Assembly (NCBI GenBank): GCA_958296195.1
Contig: OY282455.1
Span: forward strand, 1,364,001 to 1,428,000
Direction of reading: 5' to 3'
Source: an uncultured Pseudomonadales bacterium
GTDB taxonomy: Bacteria; Pseudomonadota; Gammaproteobacteria; Pseudomonadales; Azotimanducaceae
Length of the DNA stretch: 64,000 nucleotides
The translations under genes and the position numbers were made by a program. Each line of letters opens with the position of its first letter. Within the stretch, counting starts at the first letter, position 1. Below the pieces are notes generated by a model. It was not told where the DNA came from and made no database searches. It worked only from the letters and a program-made list of their open reading frames with translations. Positions 52,711-61,330 of this stretch are shown piece after piece.

Positions 52711-54306
52711 ATGAACTCGAAATTGCTGCTCGTGGTTTTGGACGGCTTCGGCCATCGGCAAGCCGCGCCGGACAACGCCGTCGCCTTGGCGCACACGCCC
52801 AATTGGGATGGGTTTCTTGCCGCCGGCCCGCACACCCTGCTCTCCGGCTCTGGGGCGGACGTCGGCTTGCCGGAGGGGCAAATGGGCAATTCCGAGGTCG
52901 GGCACATGGTCATCGGCGCCGGCCGGGTGGTCCCGCAGGACTTGGTGCGGGTGGACCAGGCCATGGCCCAAGGCGAACTGCAGCGCAACGTCCATTTGAC
53001 TGCCGCTTTCGAGGGGCTGCGGAAAGCCGGCGGCGTCCTGCATGTTCTGGGCCTGTTGTCGCCGGGCGGCGTCCATTCCCATGAGCGCCAGATATTGGAG
53101 CTGATCCGCAGCGCCGCCGCCCAAGGCGTGGCGCGAATCCATCTGCATGCCTTCTTGGATGGCCGGGACACGCCTCCGGTCAGCGCCGGCCCGTCCCTGC
53201 ACCGGGCCGATGCCCTGCTGGGGGAACTCGGCGTCGGCCGCATCGCTTCGGTCTGCGGGCGCTATTTCGCCATGGACCGAGACCAGCGCTGGGATAGAAC
53301 CAAACGGGCCTATGACCTGATCGCTTTAGGAGAGGCACCCTTCACCGCGGCCAGCGCCGGCACCGCCTTGGAGCTAGCCTACAGCCGCGGCGAAACCGAT
53401 GAATTCGTTCAACCCACCGCCATCCGCGCCGCCCATGATCCAACGCAAGGGCTCGGCCCGGAGGACGCCGTGGTGTTCATGAACTTCCGCGCCGACCGGG
53501 CGCGGCAGTTGACTCGCGCCTTGCTGCAGGACAGCTCTAACGGCTTCGCCCGCCGGTCGTTCGTCCGCGTCGGCCACTTCGTCACCCTCGCCGAGTACGC
53601 CGCTGACATAGACGCCGCCTGCATTCTGGAGCCGCTGGTTCTCCACAACACCCTGGGCGAGCATCTCTCCCGGCTGGGCCGGCGGCAACTGCGCGCCGCG
53701 GAAACGGAGAAGTACGCTCATGTCACCTTCTTTTTCTCCGGTGGGCGGGAAGCGCCTTTCGTCGGTGAGGAGCGGCTTTTAGTGCCTAGCCCCGCTGTGG
53801 CCACCTACGACCTCAAGCCGGAAATGAGCGCCCATGAGTTGACGGACGGCTTGTTGGACGCCATTCGCTCTGAGCGTTTCGACGTCATCGTCTGCAACTA
53901 CGCCAACGGGGACATGGTGGGGCATACGGGCAACTTAAGCGCCGCGGTGGCCGCGGTTGAAACCTTGGATAGTTGCCTCGGGCGTCTGGCGGCGGCCGTT
54001 CGGGGCACGGATTGGCGTCTGCTCATCACCGCCGACCACGGCAACGTGGAGCAAATGCACGATGTGGAGACTGGTCAGGCGCATAGCGCCCACACCACTA
54101 GGCCGGTCCCCTTGGTCTATGTGGGTCCTGGCGCAGCCGCCTTTGCAGCCGGAGGCACCTTGGCCGATGTGGCGCCCACGGCTCTGGCGTTGCTGGGCCT
54201 TCCGGCGCCGCCCGAAATGACGGGCCGCTGCCTGCTTCGTTGGGGCGATGCATCCGTTGGCGAACGGCTGCGCCCTGCCAAAACCGCGGCGGCGGCCGCT
54301 TCCTGA
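52711..54306 (+). CDS. gpmI: Cofactor-independent phosphoglycerate mutase
   Basis: 531 residues from ATG 52711, interconverting 3- and 2-phosphoglycerate. LLVVLDGFGHR (metal Asp), GQMGNSEVGHM (phosphoserine), FLDGRDTPP, and ADHGNVEQM plus the GQAHSAHTTRPVP end are all present. About 20 residues longer than usual, with a poorly conserved C-terminal tail (LRPAKTAAAAAS). It precedes envC and ctpA, as in Pseudomonas. Confidence 0.96.
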   Translation: MNSKLLLVVLDGFGHRQAAPDNAVALAHTPNWDGFLAAGPHTLLSGSGADVGLPEGQMGNSEVGHMVIGAGRVVPQDLVRVDQAMAQGELQRNVHLTAAFEGLRKAGGVLHVLGLLSPGGVHSHERQILELIRSAAAQGVARIHLHAFLDGRDTPPVSAGPSLHRADALLGELGVGRIASVCGRYFAMDRDQRWDRTKRAYDLIALGEAPFTAASAGTALELAYSRGETDEFVQPTAIRAAHDPTQGLGPEDAVVFMNFRADRARQLTRALLQDSSNGFARRSFVRVGHFVTLAEYAADIDAACILEPLVLHNTLGEHLSRLGRRQLRAAETEKYAHVTFFFSGGREAPFVGEERLLVPSPAVATYDLKPEMSAHELTDGLLDAIRSERFDVIVCNYANGDMVGHTGNLSAAVAAVETLDSCLGRLAAAVRGTDWRLLITADHGNVEQMHDVETGQAHSAHTTRPVPLVYVGPGAAAFAAGGTLADVAPTALALLGLPAPPEMTGRCLLRWGDASVGERLRPAKTAAAAAS

Positions 54307-54334
54307 TGGCGCACCGCTCCGCCCTCCGCAGCGG

Positions 54335-55492
54335 GTGTTCAAGTTTTGGTTGGTGGTTGTGAAAAGCCTCGTCCTGACGTTGGCTTGGGCGGCGCTCGTT
54401 GGCGCTGCGACCAGCGGCGCCGCCGCCGCGCCAAGCCGCGCTGGGGCCGAAGCCGAATTGCGGTCGGTGCTGAGCGAAATCAACGACCTTGACTCCTGGC
54501 TATCGGACGCGGAGCGCCGCCGGCTCAACTTGGTCAAAGAAGCGCGGGCCAAGGATTTGGCCGTGGCCGAAATGAACGCTGCGGCGAGCGCCGGGGAAGA
54601 GGCCCTTGAGGACCATCGCGCAATGCTGGCGCAATTGCGCCACCGGCGGGAGCAGTTGGATTTGCGCCGCGCCGTCCAGGCGCAGCGCGTCGCTAGGCAC
54701 ATGGCCGTCGCCCATCGTTTCACGAACTTGGAGTTCATCAAGCTGCTGGTCGGTCAGGAGTCGATGGAGGCGGCGGAGCGGATGACCGTCTATCACCGGT
54801 TTGTCACGCAGGGCCGCATTCGGGCGGTGGAGGAGTTTCGCCGGCTGGCCGTTGCAATCGAAAGCAGCGCCGCCCAACTGGAGCAGCGGCAGGAGGCGGA
54901 ACAAGCCCAGTTGCAGACCTTGAGCGCCAAGCGCGAGCAGCTTGAAAGCCAGCGTCAAGCCCGCCAGTCCTTGATTGCCAGCTTGGAGAAGGAGTTTGCA
55001 GACCAGGAGAACCGCCGTCGCCGTTTGCAGAACGACCGACAGCGGCTACGCAAGCTCATGGATGAAATCAGGCGCCGTGAGCTGGGCGGCGGAGGGGATT
55101 TCGCCTCCCGCAAGGGGCGCCTGCCTTGGCCTTTGCGCGGCGATCTCATCGGCCGCTTCGGTCAGTTGCGGGAGGACAGCGGCATAAAGCGACAGGGTCT
55201 TTTGCTGCGGGCCGCAGTCGGCAACCCCGTGGTCGCCGTGCATGGCGGCCGAGTGGTCTTCGCCGACTGGCTGCGCGGTTTCGGCCTGCTGCTCATATTG
55301 GATCATGGGGGCGGCTACATGACCCTCTATGGTCATGCGGATCAATTGACGAAGAAATTGGACGATGCGGTGGAGGCGGGGGAGGTGGTTGCCCATGCTG
55401 GGCAAAGCGGCGGCTTAGCCTCCGCTGGCCTGTACTTCGAGCTTCGTGCGAAGGGCGAGCCCCAGGATCCGTTGCCTTGGCTGAGTGGCTAG
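54335..55492 (+). CDS. envC: Murein hydrolase activator EnvC-like
   Basis: About 385 residues from GTG 54335 (GTG 54353 and 54359 are alternatives). A signal peptide is followed by a long coiled coil (about 45-270) and a C-terminal LytM/M23 domain. The domain lacks the zinc ligands: the family's first His and the final HxH are replaced (GIKRQGLLLRAA, GLYFELR), as in EnvC, which activates amidases rather than cutting peptidoglycan. Conserved VVAHAGQSGG remains. Order gpmI-envC-ctpA is conserved. Confidence 0.88.
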   Translation: MFKFWLVVVKSLVLTLAWAALVGAATSGAAAAPSRAGAEAELRSVLSEINDLDSWLSDAERRRLNLVKEARAKDLAVAEMNAAASAGEEALEDHRAMLAQLRHRREQLDLRRAVQAQRVARHMAVAHRFTNLEFIKLLVGQESMEAAERMTVYHRFVTQGRIRAVEEFRRLAVAIESSAAQLEQRQEAEQAQLQTLSAKREQLESQRQARQSLIASLEKEFADQENRRRRLQNDRQRLRKLMDEIRRRELGGGGDFASRKGRLPWPLRGDLIGRFGQLREDSGIKRQGLLLRAAVGNPVVAVHGGRVVFADWLRGFGLLLILDHGGGYMTLYGHADQLTKKLDDAVEAGEVVAHAGQSGGLASAGLYFELRAKGEPQDPLPWLSG

Positions 55493-55552
55493 TGTGCGGT
55501 TATTTGCGGGACAGGACACCACCTTTGCGATTTTAGGGAAGGGGTTCGGCTG

Positions 55553-56689
55553 ATGACTCTGCGCCCGCTTACACTCGTAGCCATCATCGGCAGCATGGTG
55601 GCGGGAGTGGCGTTCGGCGTCCTCGTCCATCAGCTCCGCACGTTGACGGTGGTGGAGGCCAGCCCGTTCAGGGTGGTGACGCAGACCGTCCGCCGCATCA
55701 AGGCCCACTACGTCGAATCGGTTTCGGACGAGCAGTTGATTGATGATGCGCTGCGGGGCATGGTGCGCGGCCTCGACCGCCATTCCCGCTTTCTTGACGA
55801 AGCGGCCTTGGCCAGCCTGCAGGCGGACTTGGATGGCGCTTTCGGCGGCATCGGCGTCAGGCTGGCGTTTGTCGATGGCCACTTCACCGTCATTTCGGTC
55901 ACGGATGGCTTGCCGGCCGCCGAGGGGGGTGTGCTGCCCGGGGACCGGATCACGGCCATCGACAGGGCATCCTTGCAGGACCAGCGCTTGAGCGATGTGA
56001 TCGGACGTTTGCGCGGCGCCACCGGGGACGCGGTGCATCTACGGCTATGGCGGGAGGACGGAGACTTTGACGCCGATTTGGTTCGGGTGCGCATCGCCCC
56101 GCCCAGCGTTGTCTCCGACTGGCTCGAACCGGGCTATGCCCATATTCGGATTCGCAGCTTCAACAAGGCCACGGGAGAGGACTTCGTCAAGGCCCTTGAG
56201 ACCCTGGCCGGCGAACGCGCCCTGGCCGGCTTGGCGCTCGACCTGCGCGGCAACACCGGCGGCATGTTCCCGGCTGCCATTGACGTCGCCGGCGCCCTGC
56301 TGGACGGTGGCGTGGTGGCCTATACGGAAGGCCGGACGCCTCCCCAAAGGCAGGAGCACCTAGCGCCGCCGGGAGACCTGCTCGATGGCGCTCCGACCGC
56401 GGTGTTGATCGATCGCCAATCCGCTTCCGCTTCGGAAATTGTCGCCGGGGCGCTTAAGGAGCGGGGCCGCGCCCTTCTGTTGGGGGAAAGGAGCTTCGGC
56501 AAGGGCGCCGTGCAGTCGGTGGTTCCTCTTCTGGGCGAGCGCGGCCTCAAGTTGACCACGGCCTATTACTTCACGGCCAACGGCAGCGCCATCCAGAACC
56601 GCGGCATTGAACCCGATGTGGCGGTTGACGCGGAGGATAGCGAGGCGATTCTGGCGGCGGCCTTGGTTGTGCTGAAAGGCTCGGAGTAA
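55553..56689 (+). CDS. ctpA: Carboxy-terminal processing protease (S41)
   Basis: 378 residues: a signal or anchor segment (residues 7-27), the S41 leader GMVRGLDRHSRFLD, a PDZ domain (about 105-190: GIGVRLAFVDGHFTVISV) and the catalytic core. Ser is in RQSASASEIVAGALKE and Lys in GERSFGKGAVQSV. It cleaves periplasmic proteins at the C-terminus. It follows envC in the usual order. The core glycine loop is LDLRGNTGGMF where LDLRNNPGG is the norm. Confidence 0.92.
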   Translation: MTLRPLTLVAIIGSMVAGVAFGVLVHQLRTLTVVEASPFRVVTQTVRRIKAHYVESVSDEQLIDDALRGMVRGLDRHSRFLDEAALASLQADLDGAFGGIGVRLAFVDGHFTVISVTDGLPAAEGGVLPGDRITAIDRASLQDQRLSDVIGRLRGATGDAVHLRLWREDGDFDADLVRVRIAPPSVVSDWLEPGYAHIRIRSFNKATGEDFVKALETLAGERALAGLALDLRGNTGGMFPAAIDVAGALLDGGVVAYTEGRTPPQRQEHLAPPGDLLDGAPTAVLIDRQSASASEIVAGALKERGRALLLGERSFGKGAVQSVVPLLGERGLKLTTAYYFTANGSAIQNRGIEPDVAVDAEDSEAILAAALVVLKGSE

Positions 56690-56745
56690 GGCGTTCATGG
56701 GCGGCGGCCCGCCAGCCGCCCTAGCAGCCCAAGCCCGCTAGGCTG

Positions 56746-57483
56746 CTAGCCATCGAGCAGCGCTTGGCCCTCACGAAAGTTGAGCGTTCCGGCGTAAACC
56801 GCCCGCCCGGTGATGGCGCCCAGAAGCAGCCGCCCGGCCTTTTCATCGGCCGCCTTTAGAGCGGCGAGGTCGGCTAGGTCGTGCAGCCCGCCGGAGGCGA
56901 TCACCGGCGTGGTCACCGCCTTGGCGAGGGCCAAGGTCGAGGCCGCGTTGATGCCGCTCAACATGCCGTCCCGCTCGATGTCGGTATGAACGATGCCGGC
57001 TAGGGGGAGGGTGTCGGCGGCTTGGGCCAATTCCACGGCGTCGCTTTCCGTGGCGACCGCCCAGCCTTCGGTGGCCACTTGGCCGGCCCGGGCGTCCAAG
57101 CCGAGCAGCACACGGCGGGGAAAGCGCTCGGTCAGTCGCTGCAGGAAGCCAAAGTCCCGCACCGCCGCCGTACCAACGATGACGGCCTCCACTCCGGCAT
57201 CAAGATATCGGGCGGCGTCAGCTAGGGAACGAATGCCGCCGCCGACCTGAACCGGCACACCTTGGCTGCGCTTGACGATTTCCGCAATCGCCGCGTGGTT
57301 GCGCGGAGCGCCGGCGAAGGCCGCATCCAAGTCAACGACGTGCAGCCGTCGGCAGCCTTCCTCCAGCCAGCGTTCGGCCATGGCTGCCGGGTCGTTGGAA
57401 AACAGGGTGGCGTCGTCCATGCGCCCCTGCTTGAGGCGCACGCACTGCCCGTCCTTAAGATCAATGGCCGGAATCAGCAGCAC
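56746..57483 (-). CDS. hisA: ProFAR isomerase HisA
   Basis: 245-residue TIM-barrel isomerase of histidine synthesis. The catalytic Asp8 lies in IPAIDLKDGQCVRL and the second Asp in VHTDIERDGMLSG; GGGIRS and IASGGLHDLADL are the phosphate-binding loops. It starts with GTG 57483, six bases behind hisB. hisH, which normally stands between hisB and hisA, is missing, as is hisF after it. Confidence 0.96.
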   Translation of the reverse strand: MLLIPAIDLKDGQCVRLKQGRMDDATLFSNDPAAMAERWLEEGCRRLHVVDLDAAFAGAPRNHAAIAEIVKRSQGVPVQVGGGIRSLADAARYLDAGVEAVIVGTAAVRDFGFLQRLTERFPRRVLLGLDARAGQVATEGWAVATESDAVELAQAADTLPLAGIVHTDIERDGMLSGINAASTLALAKAVTTPVIASGGLHDLADLAALKAADEKAGRLLLGAITGRAVYAGTLNFREGQALLDG

Positions 57484-57489
57484 GGGCCG

Positions 57490-58086
57490 TTAGAGCACAC
57501 CTTTGCTGGAAGGCGCCCAATTGCCGACGCGGGGGTCGTGCGCCGCCGCCATCCGCAGCGCTCGCCCGAACGCCTTGAACAGGGTTTCCGCCTGATGGTG
57601 GGCGTTGCCGCCGCGCAAATTGTCCAGATGCAAAGTTACCTGGGCGTGATTGACGAAGCCTTGAAAGAACTCCCGTAGCAGGTCCACGTCGAAATCGCCG
57701 ATGCGGGGGCGAACAAAGGCGCATTCGTAGATCAGCCCCGGCCGTCCGGACAGGTCGAGCACCGCCCGGGACAGCGCCTCGTCCAAGGGCACATAGGCGT
57801 GGCCGAAGCGAACGACGCCCTCCTTGCCGCCAATGGCCTTGGCGAAGGCTTGGCCGAAGACGATGCCGATGTCCTCCACGGTGTGGTGGGCGTCCACCTC
57901 CAAGTCCCCCTTGGCTTGGATGCGGAGGTCGATCAGCCCGTGGTGGGCCACTTGGGTGAGCATGTGCTCAAAAAACGGCAGCCCGGTAGCGAAACTGGCT
58001 TGGCCCTGCCCGTCTAGGTTGAGCGCCAGCTTGATGCGGGTTTCCTTGGTGTTGCGGGTGACTTCGGCGGTGCGAACGGCGTCCAT
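57490..58086 (-). CDS. hisB: Imidazoleglycerol-phosphate dehydratase HisB
   Basis: 198 residues from ATG 58086, the standard size of the monofunctional enzyme. The metal-binding clusters are [24 protein letters not shown] and [18 protein letters not shown]. The frame upstream of this ATG is not conserved. First gene of the short hisBA unit. Confidence 0.96.
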   Translation of the reverse strand: MDAVRTAEVTRNTKETRIKLALNLDGQGQASFATGLPFFEHMLTQVAHHGLIDLRIQAKGDLEVDAHHTVEDIGIVFGQAFAKAIGGKEGVVRFGHAYVPLDEALSRAVLDLSGRPGLIYECAFVRPRIGDFDVDLLREFFQGFVNHAQVTLHLDNLRGGNAHHQAETLFKAFGRALRMAAAHDPRVGNWAPSSKGVL

Positions 58087-58257
58087 AGCGGCGGCGGGCC
58101 TAGCGGAGTGGCGGCGCAAGTATATGCCGAAAAGGGCGCTGCTGAAGGCGGATTGAGCAAATCGGCGGGGGTTGCGCCCTGTCGTTTGGGGGCTGTTGCA
58201 GGATGCGGGCGACGCTGGGCGACGGCCATGCCCCAATGCGTTCTTGGCCGCCGGCCG

Positions 58258-58761
58258 TCAAAGACGGTCCGCCAAGCTGCCGTAGGGCAGAAACCTGTTG
58301 TCGCTGTTGGCCTTGATCCAAGCGGTCAGGTCGGCCGGCCAAGCGCCGCGGCGGCGCAGCATGCGGCACAGCGCAATGACCGGAGACTTCGCCCCCGCTT
58401 TCCAGCCCGCGCCGCGGCCTTCCGCCAAGGTGTATAGACGCACGAGGTGGACCAAGTCCTCGTCCGCCAGCACCTCCGCCGCCCGCCAAGCCTCGGGTGC
58501 CAAGCGCACAGTGGCCGCCAGCCGGCCGGCCGCGGCGGCGGACAAACCAAAGTCATCCAGATGCAGGCGCTTTGCCGCATCGACCAATTCCGCCAGTATG
58601 GGCGCATCCAAAACCCTGCTCTGTTCCGACGGGTCCCAAGCGCCGACGGACTGCACTTGGCGATCATTGGGCGCCTCGTGCGAGTCCCCCAACGCGCCTT
58701 GGCTGGCCGCTAAGCGGTCTTGGTCCAGCGTTTGCGCACGATGGTTCTCGATTTTGCTCAT
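58258..58761 (-). CDS. Conserved hypothetical protein upstream of hisB
   Basis: 167 residues from ATG 58761. The C-terminal half (LVHLVRLYTLAEGRGAGWKAG, KSPVIALCRMLRRRG, WIKANSDNRFLPYGSLADRL) looks structured and has an arrangement I associate with small conserved proteins near hisB-mutY in gammaproteobacteria, but I cannot name a family. The N-terminal 50 residues are hydrophilic and probably disordered. The gap to hisB is 171 bases. Confidence 0.6.
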   Translation of the reverse strand: MSKIENHRAQTLDQDRLAASQGALGDSHEAPNDRQVQSVGAWDPSEQSRVLDAPILAELVDAAKRLHLDDFGLSAAAAGRLAATVRLAPEAWRAAEVLADEDLVHLVRLYTLAEGRGAGWKAGAKSPVIALCRMLRRRGAWPADLTAWIKANSDNRFLPYGSLADRL

Positions 58762-59093
58762 GCATGGCCTCGCGGTGCTTCGCTACAGTTCGCTGCAAGT
58801 GGGTCCATCTGGTCCAAATTGTCTGCAGGAGCGGCAACGCGATTATACGTCCGCATTCGGTTCACAAACGCGGACGGTGCGCTGGTGTTCAATGCCGCCT
58901 GTCTGCGTGCGGCAGTGGGCCGGCTTCGGGAAGAGGCTAGGCTGCGCCGCGGCGGAGGTGGTGGGATGGCCTATACTGCCATCCACTTTCCGCTGGAGTG
59001 AGTTTCAGGGCGGCGGTTTCCCTGTGCAAGTTTCTGGCCAACGGCCACGAAGACGATGGTTGACTCCTTCCCTAGCCCCATAAGGGGGTGAGC
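58762..59093. other. Intergenic region before mutY
   Basis: About 330 bases between the divergent hypothetical gene and mutY. It must hold promoters for both. An open frame (ends 59001, ...FTNADGALVFNAAC...FPLE) runs through it but has no ribosome-binding site or recognisable motif, so I do not call a gene. A glycine codon run lies near its end. Confidence 0.4.
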
Positions 59094-60167
59094 ATGGCGC
59101 CCGCTGAACCTTCCGATTGGCTGGCCGCCAAGCTGCTCGCTTGGCACGAACGCCACGGACGCAAGGACCTGCCTTGGCAGCGCAACCCCAGTCCCTACCG
59201 GGTGTGGGTTTCGGAAATCATGCTGCAGCAGACCCAGGTGCAGGCCGTCGTTCCCTACTTTGAGCGGTTCGTGGCCCGCTTTCCTGAGGTGCAGGCATTG
59301 GCCGAAGCGGAGCTTGATGAGGTGCTGCATCTGTGGTCCGGCCTCGGCTACTACGCCCGCGCCCGCAACCTGCACAAGGCCGCTGGGCTGGTCGCCGCCG
59401 GCGGCGGGGCGCTCCCAACCACCCAAGCTGGTCTGGAGGCGCTGCCGGGCGTAGGCCGCTCCACCGCCGGGGCCATTCTCGCCCTTGCAATGGGCCGGGC
59501 GGCCCCCATTCTGGACGGCAACGTCAAACGGGTGTTGGCGCGGTTTCACGGCGTTGGCGGGGTGCCCAACGCGCCGGAGACGCTGCGCGCCCTGTGGGGC
59601 CACGCCAAGGCCCACACTCCTCAAACCCGCACCGCCGAGTACACCCAAGCCATCATGGACCTTGGCGCCACCCTCTGCACCCGCCACGCGCCGGGCTGCC
59701 CAGCCTGCCCGTTGGCGAAACGCTGCGCCGCCCTGGCCACCGGCCGGGTGGCCGAAATTCCGCCAACCGCGAAGCGCGGCGCCAAGCCGGTGCGCAAGGC
59801 GCGCATGTACCTCATCAGTGTGCCAACGGGGGCTTGCCTGCTGGAGCGGCGGCCCAACTTTGGGGTTTGGGGCGGGCTTTGGTCGCCGCCGCAGCGGGAT
59901 CCAAGCTGCTCGCCGGAGGCGGTTTGCGCGGATTTCGGCATCCGCGCCGCAGCCATCGCCGAGCATCGGGCGGCGTCGGTCTTCCGCCACAGCTTCACCC
60001 ACTTCCACTTGGACATCGAGCCCCACTACCTGCGCCTTGCGGAACAGCCGAACCGGGTCGGCGACGGCGGCGGACTCCTTTGGTATGACCCAACCCATCC
60101 TCCAGCGGTGGGGCTTCCCGCACCCGTTGCAGCCTTGCTCGCGTCCTTGCGGGAGGTCTTCCCATAG
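59094..60167 (+). CDS. mutY: Adenine DNA glycosylase MutY
   Basis: 357 residues from ATG 59094, removing adenine opposite 8-oxoguanine. Catalytic Glu41 (WVSEIMLQQTQV) and Asp141 (ILDGNVKRVL), the helix-hairpin-helix LPGVGRSTAGAI, and the 4Fe-4S ligands Cys195, 202, 205 and 211 (CTRHAPGCPACPLAKRC) are present. The C-terminal NUDIX-like domain recognises 8-oxoguanine. GTG 59088 is an alternative start. Followed by yggX, as in Pseudomonas; the asmA gene found before it there is absent. Confidence 0.96.
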   Translation: MAPAEPSDWLAAKLLAWHERHGRKDLPWQRNPSPYRVWVSEIMLQQTQVQAVVPYFERFVARFPEVQALAEAELDEVLHLWSGLGYYARARNLHKAAGLVAAGGGALPTTQAGLEALPGVGRSTAGAILALAMGRAAPILDGNVKRVLARFHGVGGVPNAPETLRALWGHAKAHTPQTRTAEYTQAIMDLGATLCTRHAPGCPACPLAKRCAALATGRVAEIPPTAKRGAKPVRKARMYLISVPTGACLLERRPNFGVWGGLWSPPQRDPSCSPEAVCADFGIRAAAIAEHRAASVFRHSFTHFHLDIEPHYLRLAEQPNRVGDGGGLLWYDPTHPPAVGLPAPVAALLASLREVFP

Positions 60168-60198
60168 CCCAAGGCGATTTTGCGGCTAAACTACCGCC

Positions 60199-60471
60199 AT
60201 GCCGCGCACCGTGTTTTGCCGCAAGTATCGGAAGGAGCTCGAAGGGCTGCCGCAGCCGCCGCTGCCCGGTGCCAAGGGCGAACTGATCTTCGAAACGGTC
60301 TCCCGCAGGGCTTGGGAGGAGTGGCAAGCCCTGCAGACCATGCTCATCAACGAAAGGAACCTGCGCCTCATCGACCCGGAGGCACGGCAATACCTGTCCG
60401 AGCAGATGGAGAAGTTCCTCAGCAACGAACCCATCGACCGCATCGAGGGCTACCGCCCACCGGAGAACTGA
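60199..60471 (+). CDS. yggX: Probable Fe(2+)-trafficking protein YggX
   Basis: 90 residues, the exact family size. The start RTVFCRKYRKELEGL with the conserved Cys, the WEEWQALQTMLINERNLRL block and YLSEQMEKFLSN are diagnostic. It protects Fe-S clusters from oxidation and is the usual neighbour of mutY, itself an Fe-S enzyme. 31 bases separate them, so they are likely co-transcribed. Confidence 0.95.
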   Translation: MPRTVFCRKYRKELEGLPQPPLPGAKGELIFETVSRRAWEEWQALQTMLINERNLRLIDPEARQYLSEQMEKFLSNEPIDRIEGYRPPEN

Positions 60472-60664
60472 TTTGCCGGAGGCGTTAACGTGGCCTCATT
60501 AGGCAGCCAAGAAGTCGCAGCGTCTTGGGGATGGCGGTGCGAACTCGAACCCCTTGCGGACCGGCCTTGCGCCTTGGACGGATTAAGTGGCAAAGGGTAG
60601 GATAGCACTCAGGGCAACAAAGCCCCGTCGGGGGCGAAGCCAGCATCAGCAAGGAGACGGGTTG

Positions 60665-60916
60665 ATGAACATGGAAGAGGTCCAAAAGGAGGTTGACCGG
60701 AACTACGTCGCCTTCCAACGAATGCTGCCAAGCATTCTGTCGCAGCGCGGCGGCCAGTTTGCCTTGATGAAAGGGGGGGATTGCATCGCTTTTTTCGACA
60801 CCGGGAGGGACGCTCAAATAGCGGGGCAAACGCTCTACGGGGAAGGGAAGTTCTCCGTTCAAGAAGTAACCCAAAGAGTGGTGGACTTGGGGTGGTACTC
60901 TCGTGCCCTGTCTTAG
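60665..60916 (+). CDS. Small conserved hypothetical protein
   Basis: 83 residues from ATG 60665 with AAGGAGA ahead. The pattern YVAFQRMLPSIL...GQFALMKGGDCIAFFDTGRDAQIAG...FSVQEVTQRVVDLGWYS looks like a compact alpha/beta domain that I have seen as a recurrent small hypothetical protein in proteobacteria, but without function. It is well formed and so likely real. It stands alone between yggX and tRNA-Phe. Confidence 0.65.
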   Translation: MNMEEVQKEVDRNYVAFQRMLPSILSQRGGQFALMKGGDCIAFFDTGRDAQIAGQTLYGEGKFSVQEVTQRVVDLGWYSRALS

Positions 60917-61180
60917 TGGGCATAGCACTGGTGGCGCGATCATCATGCAAGTCGCCCTATGCTCTCCGGGAAAACTTGCGGAACCCCAGGTTCTGCTGGG
61001 CATGGACGTAATCGAGCGGGGATGCCTGACGATCGATTTTCAGGGAAAGTGGACGTTTTCGCTGTAGAGATGCATGGGGAAAACACAAACCTTGTATGTA
61101 TCTGAGCGGTTTCTTGACCTCCATTAAGCAGGTCGTTTTAATACGCATCCTCCGTGGCCCGTCTGTGAGGGCGTTTCCTT

Positions 61181-61256
61181 GGCCAGGTAGCTCAGTCGGT
61201 AGAGCAGTGGACTGAAAATCCTCGTGTCGGCAGTTCGATTCTGCCCCTGGCCACCA
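61181..61256 (+). tRNA. tRNA-Phe (GAA)
   Basis: Acceptor stem GGCCAGG/CCTGGCC pairs perfectly; D arm GCTC/GAGC; anticodon loop CTGAAAA gives GAA; T arm GGCAG-TTCGATT-CTGCC; CCA encoded at 61254-61256. The anticodon stem GTGGA/TCCTC has a T-T pair at 28-42, otherwise regular. Confidence 0.95.
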
Positions 61257-61330
61257 AGTTGGTGAGGTCGCTGCAGGGCGGGACTGGCTTGCGCCGGCAA
61301 CCGCGACGCATTTGCCGCTGCTTTGCCGGG

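Noticed and set aside
60475-60600. tRNA- or tmRNA-like segment on the minus strand (GGGGTTCGAGTTCGCACC)
   Set aside because: It has a T-loop-like GTTCGAGTT, but the flanking bases do not form a T stem and no anticodon or tag region could be built.
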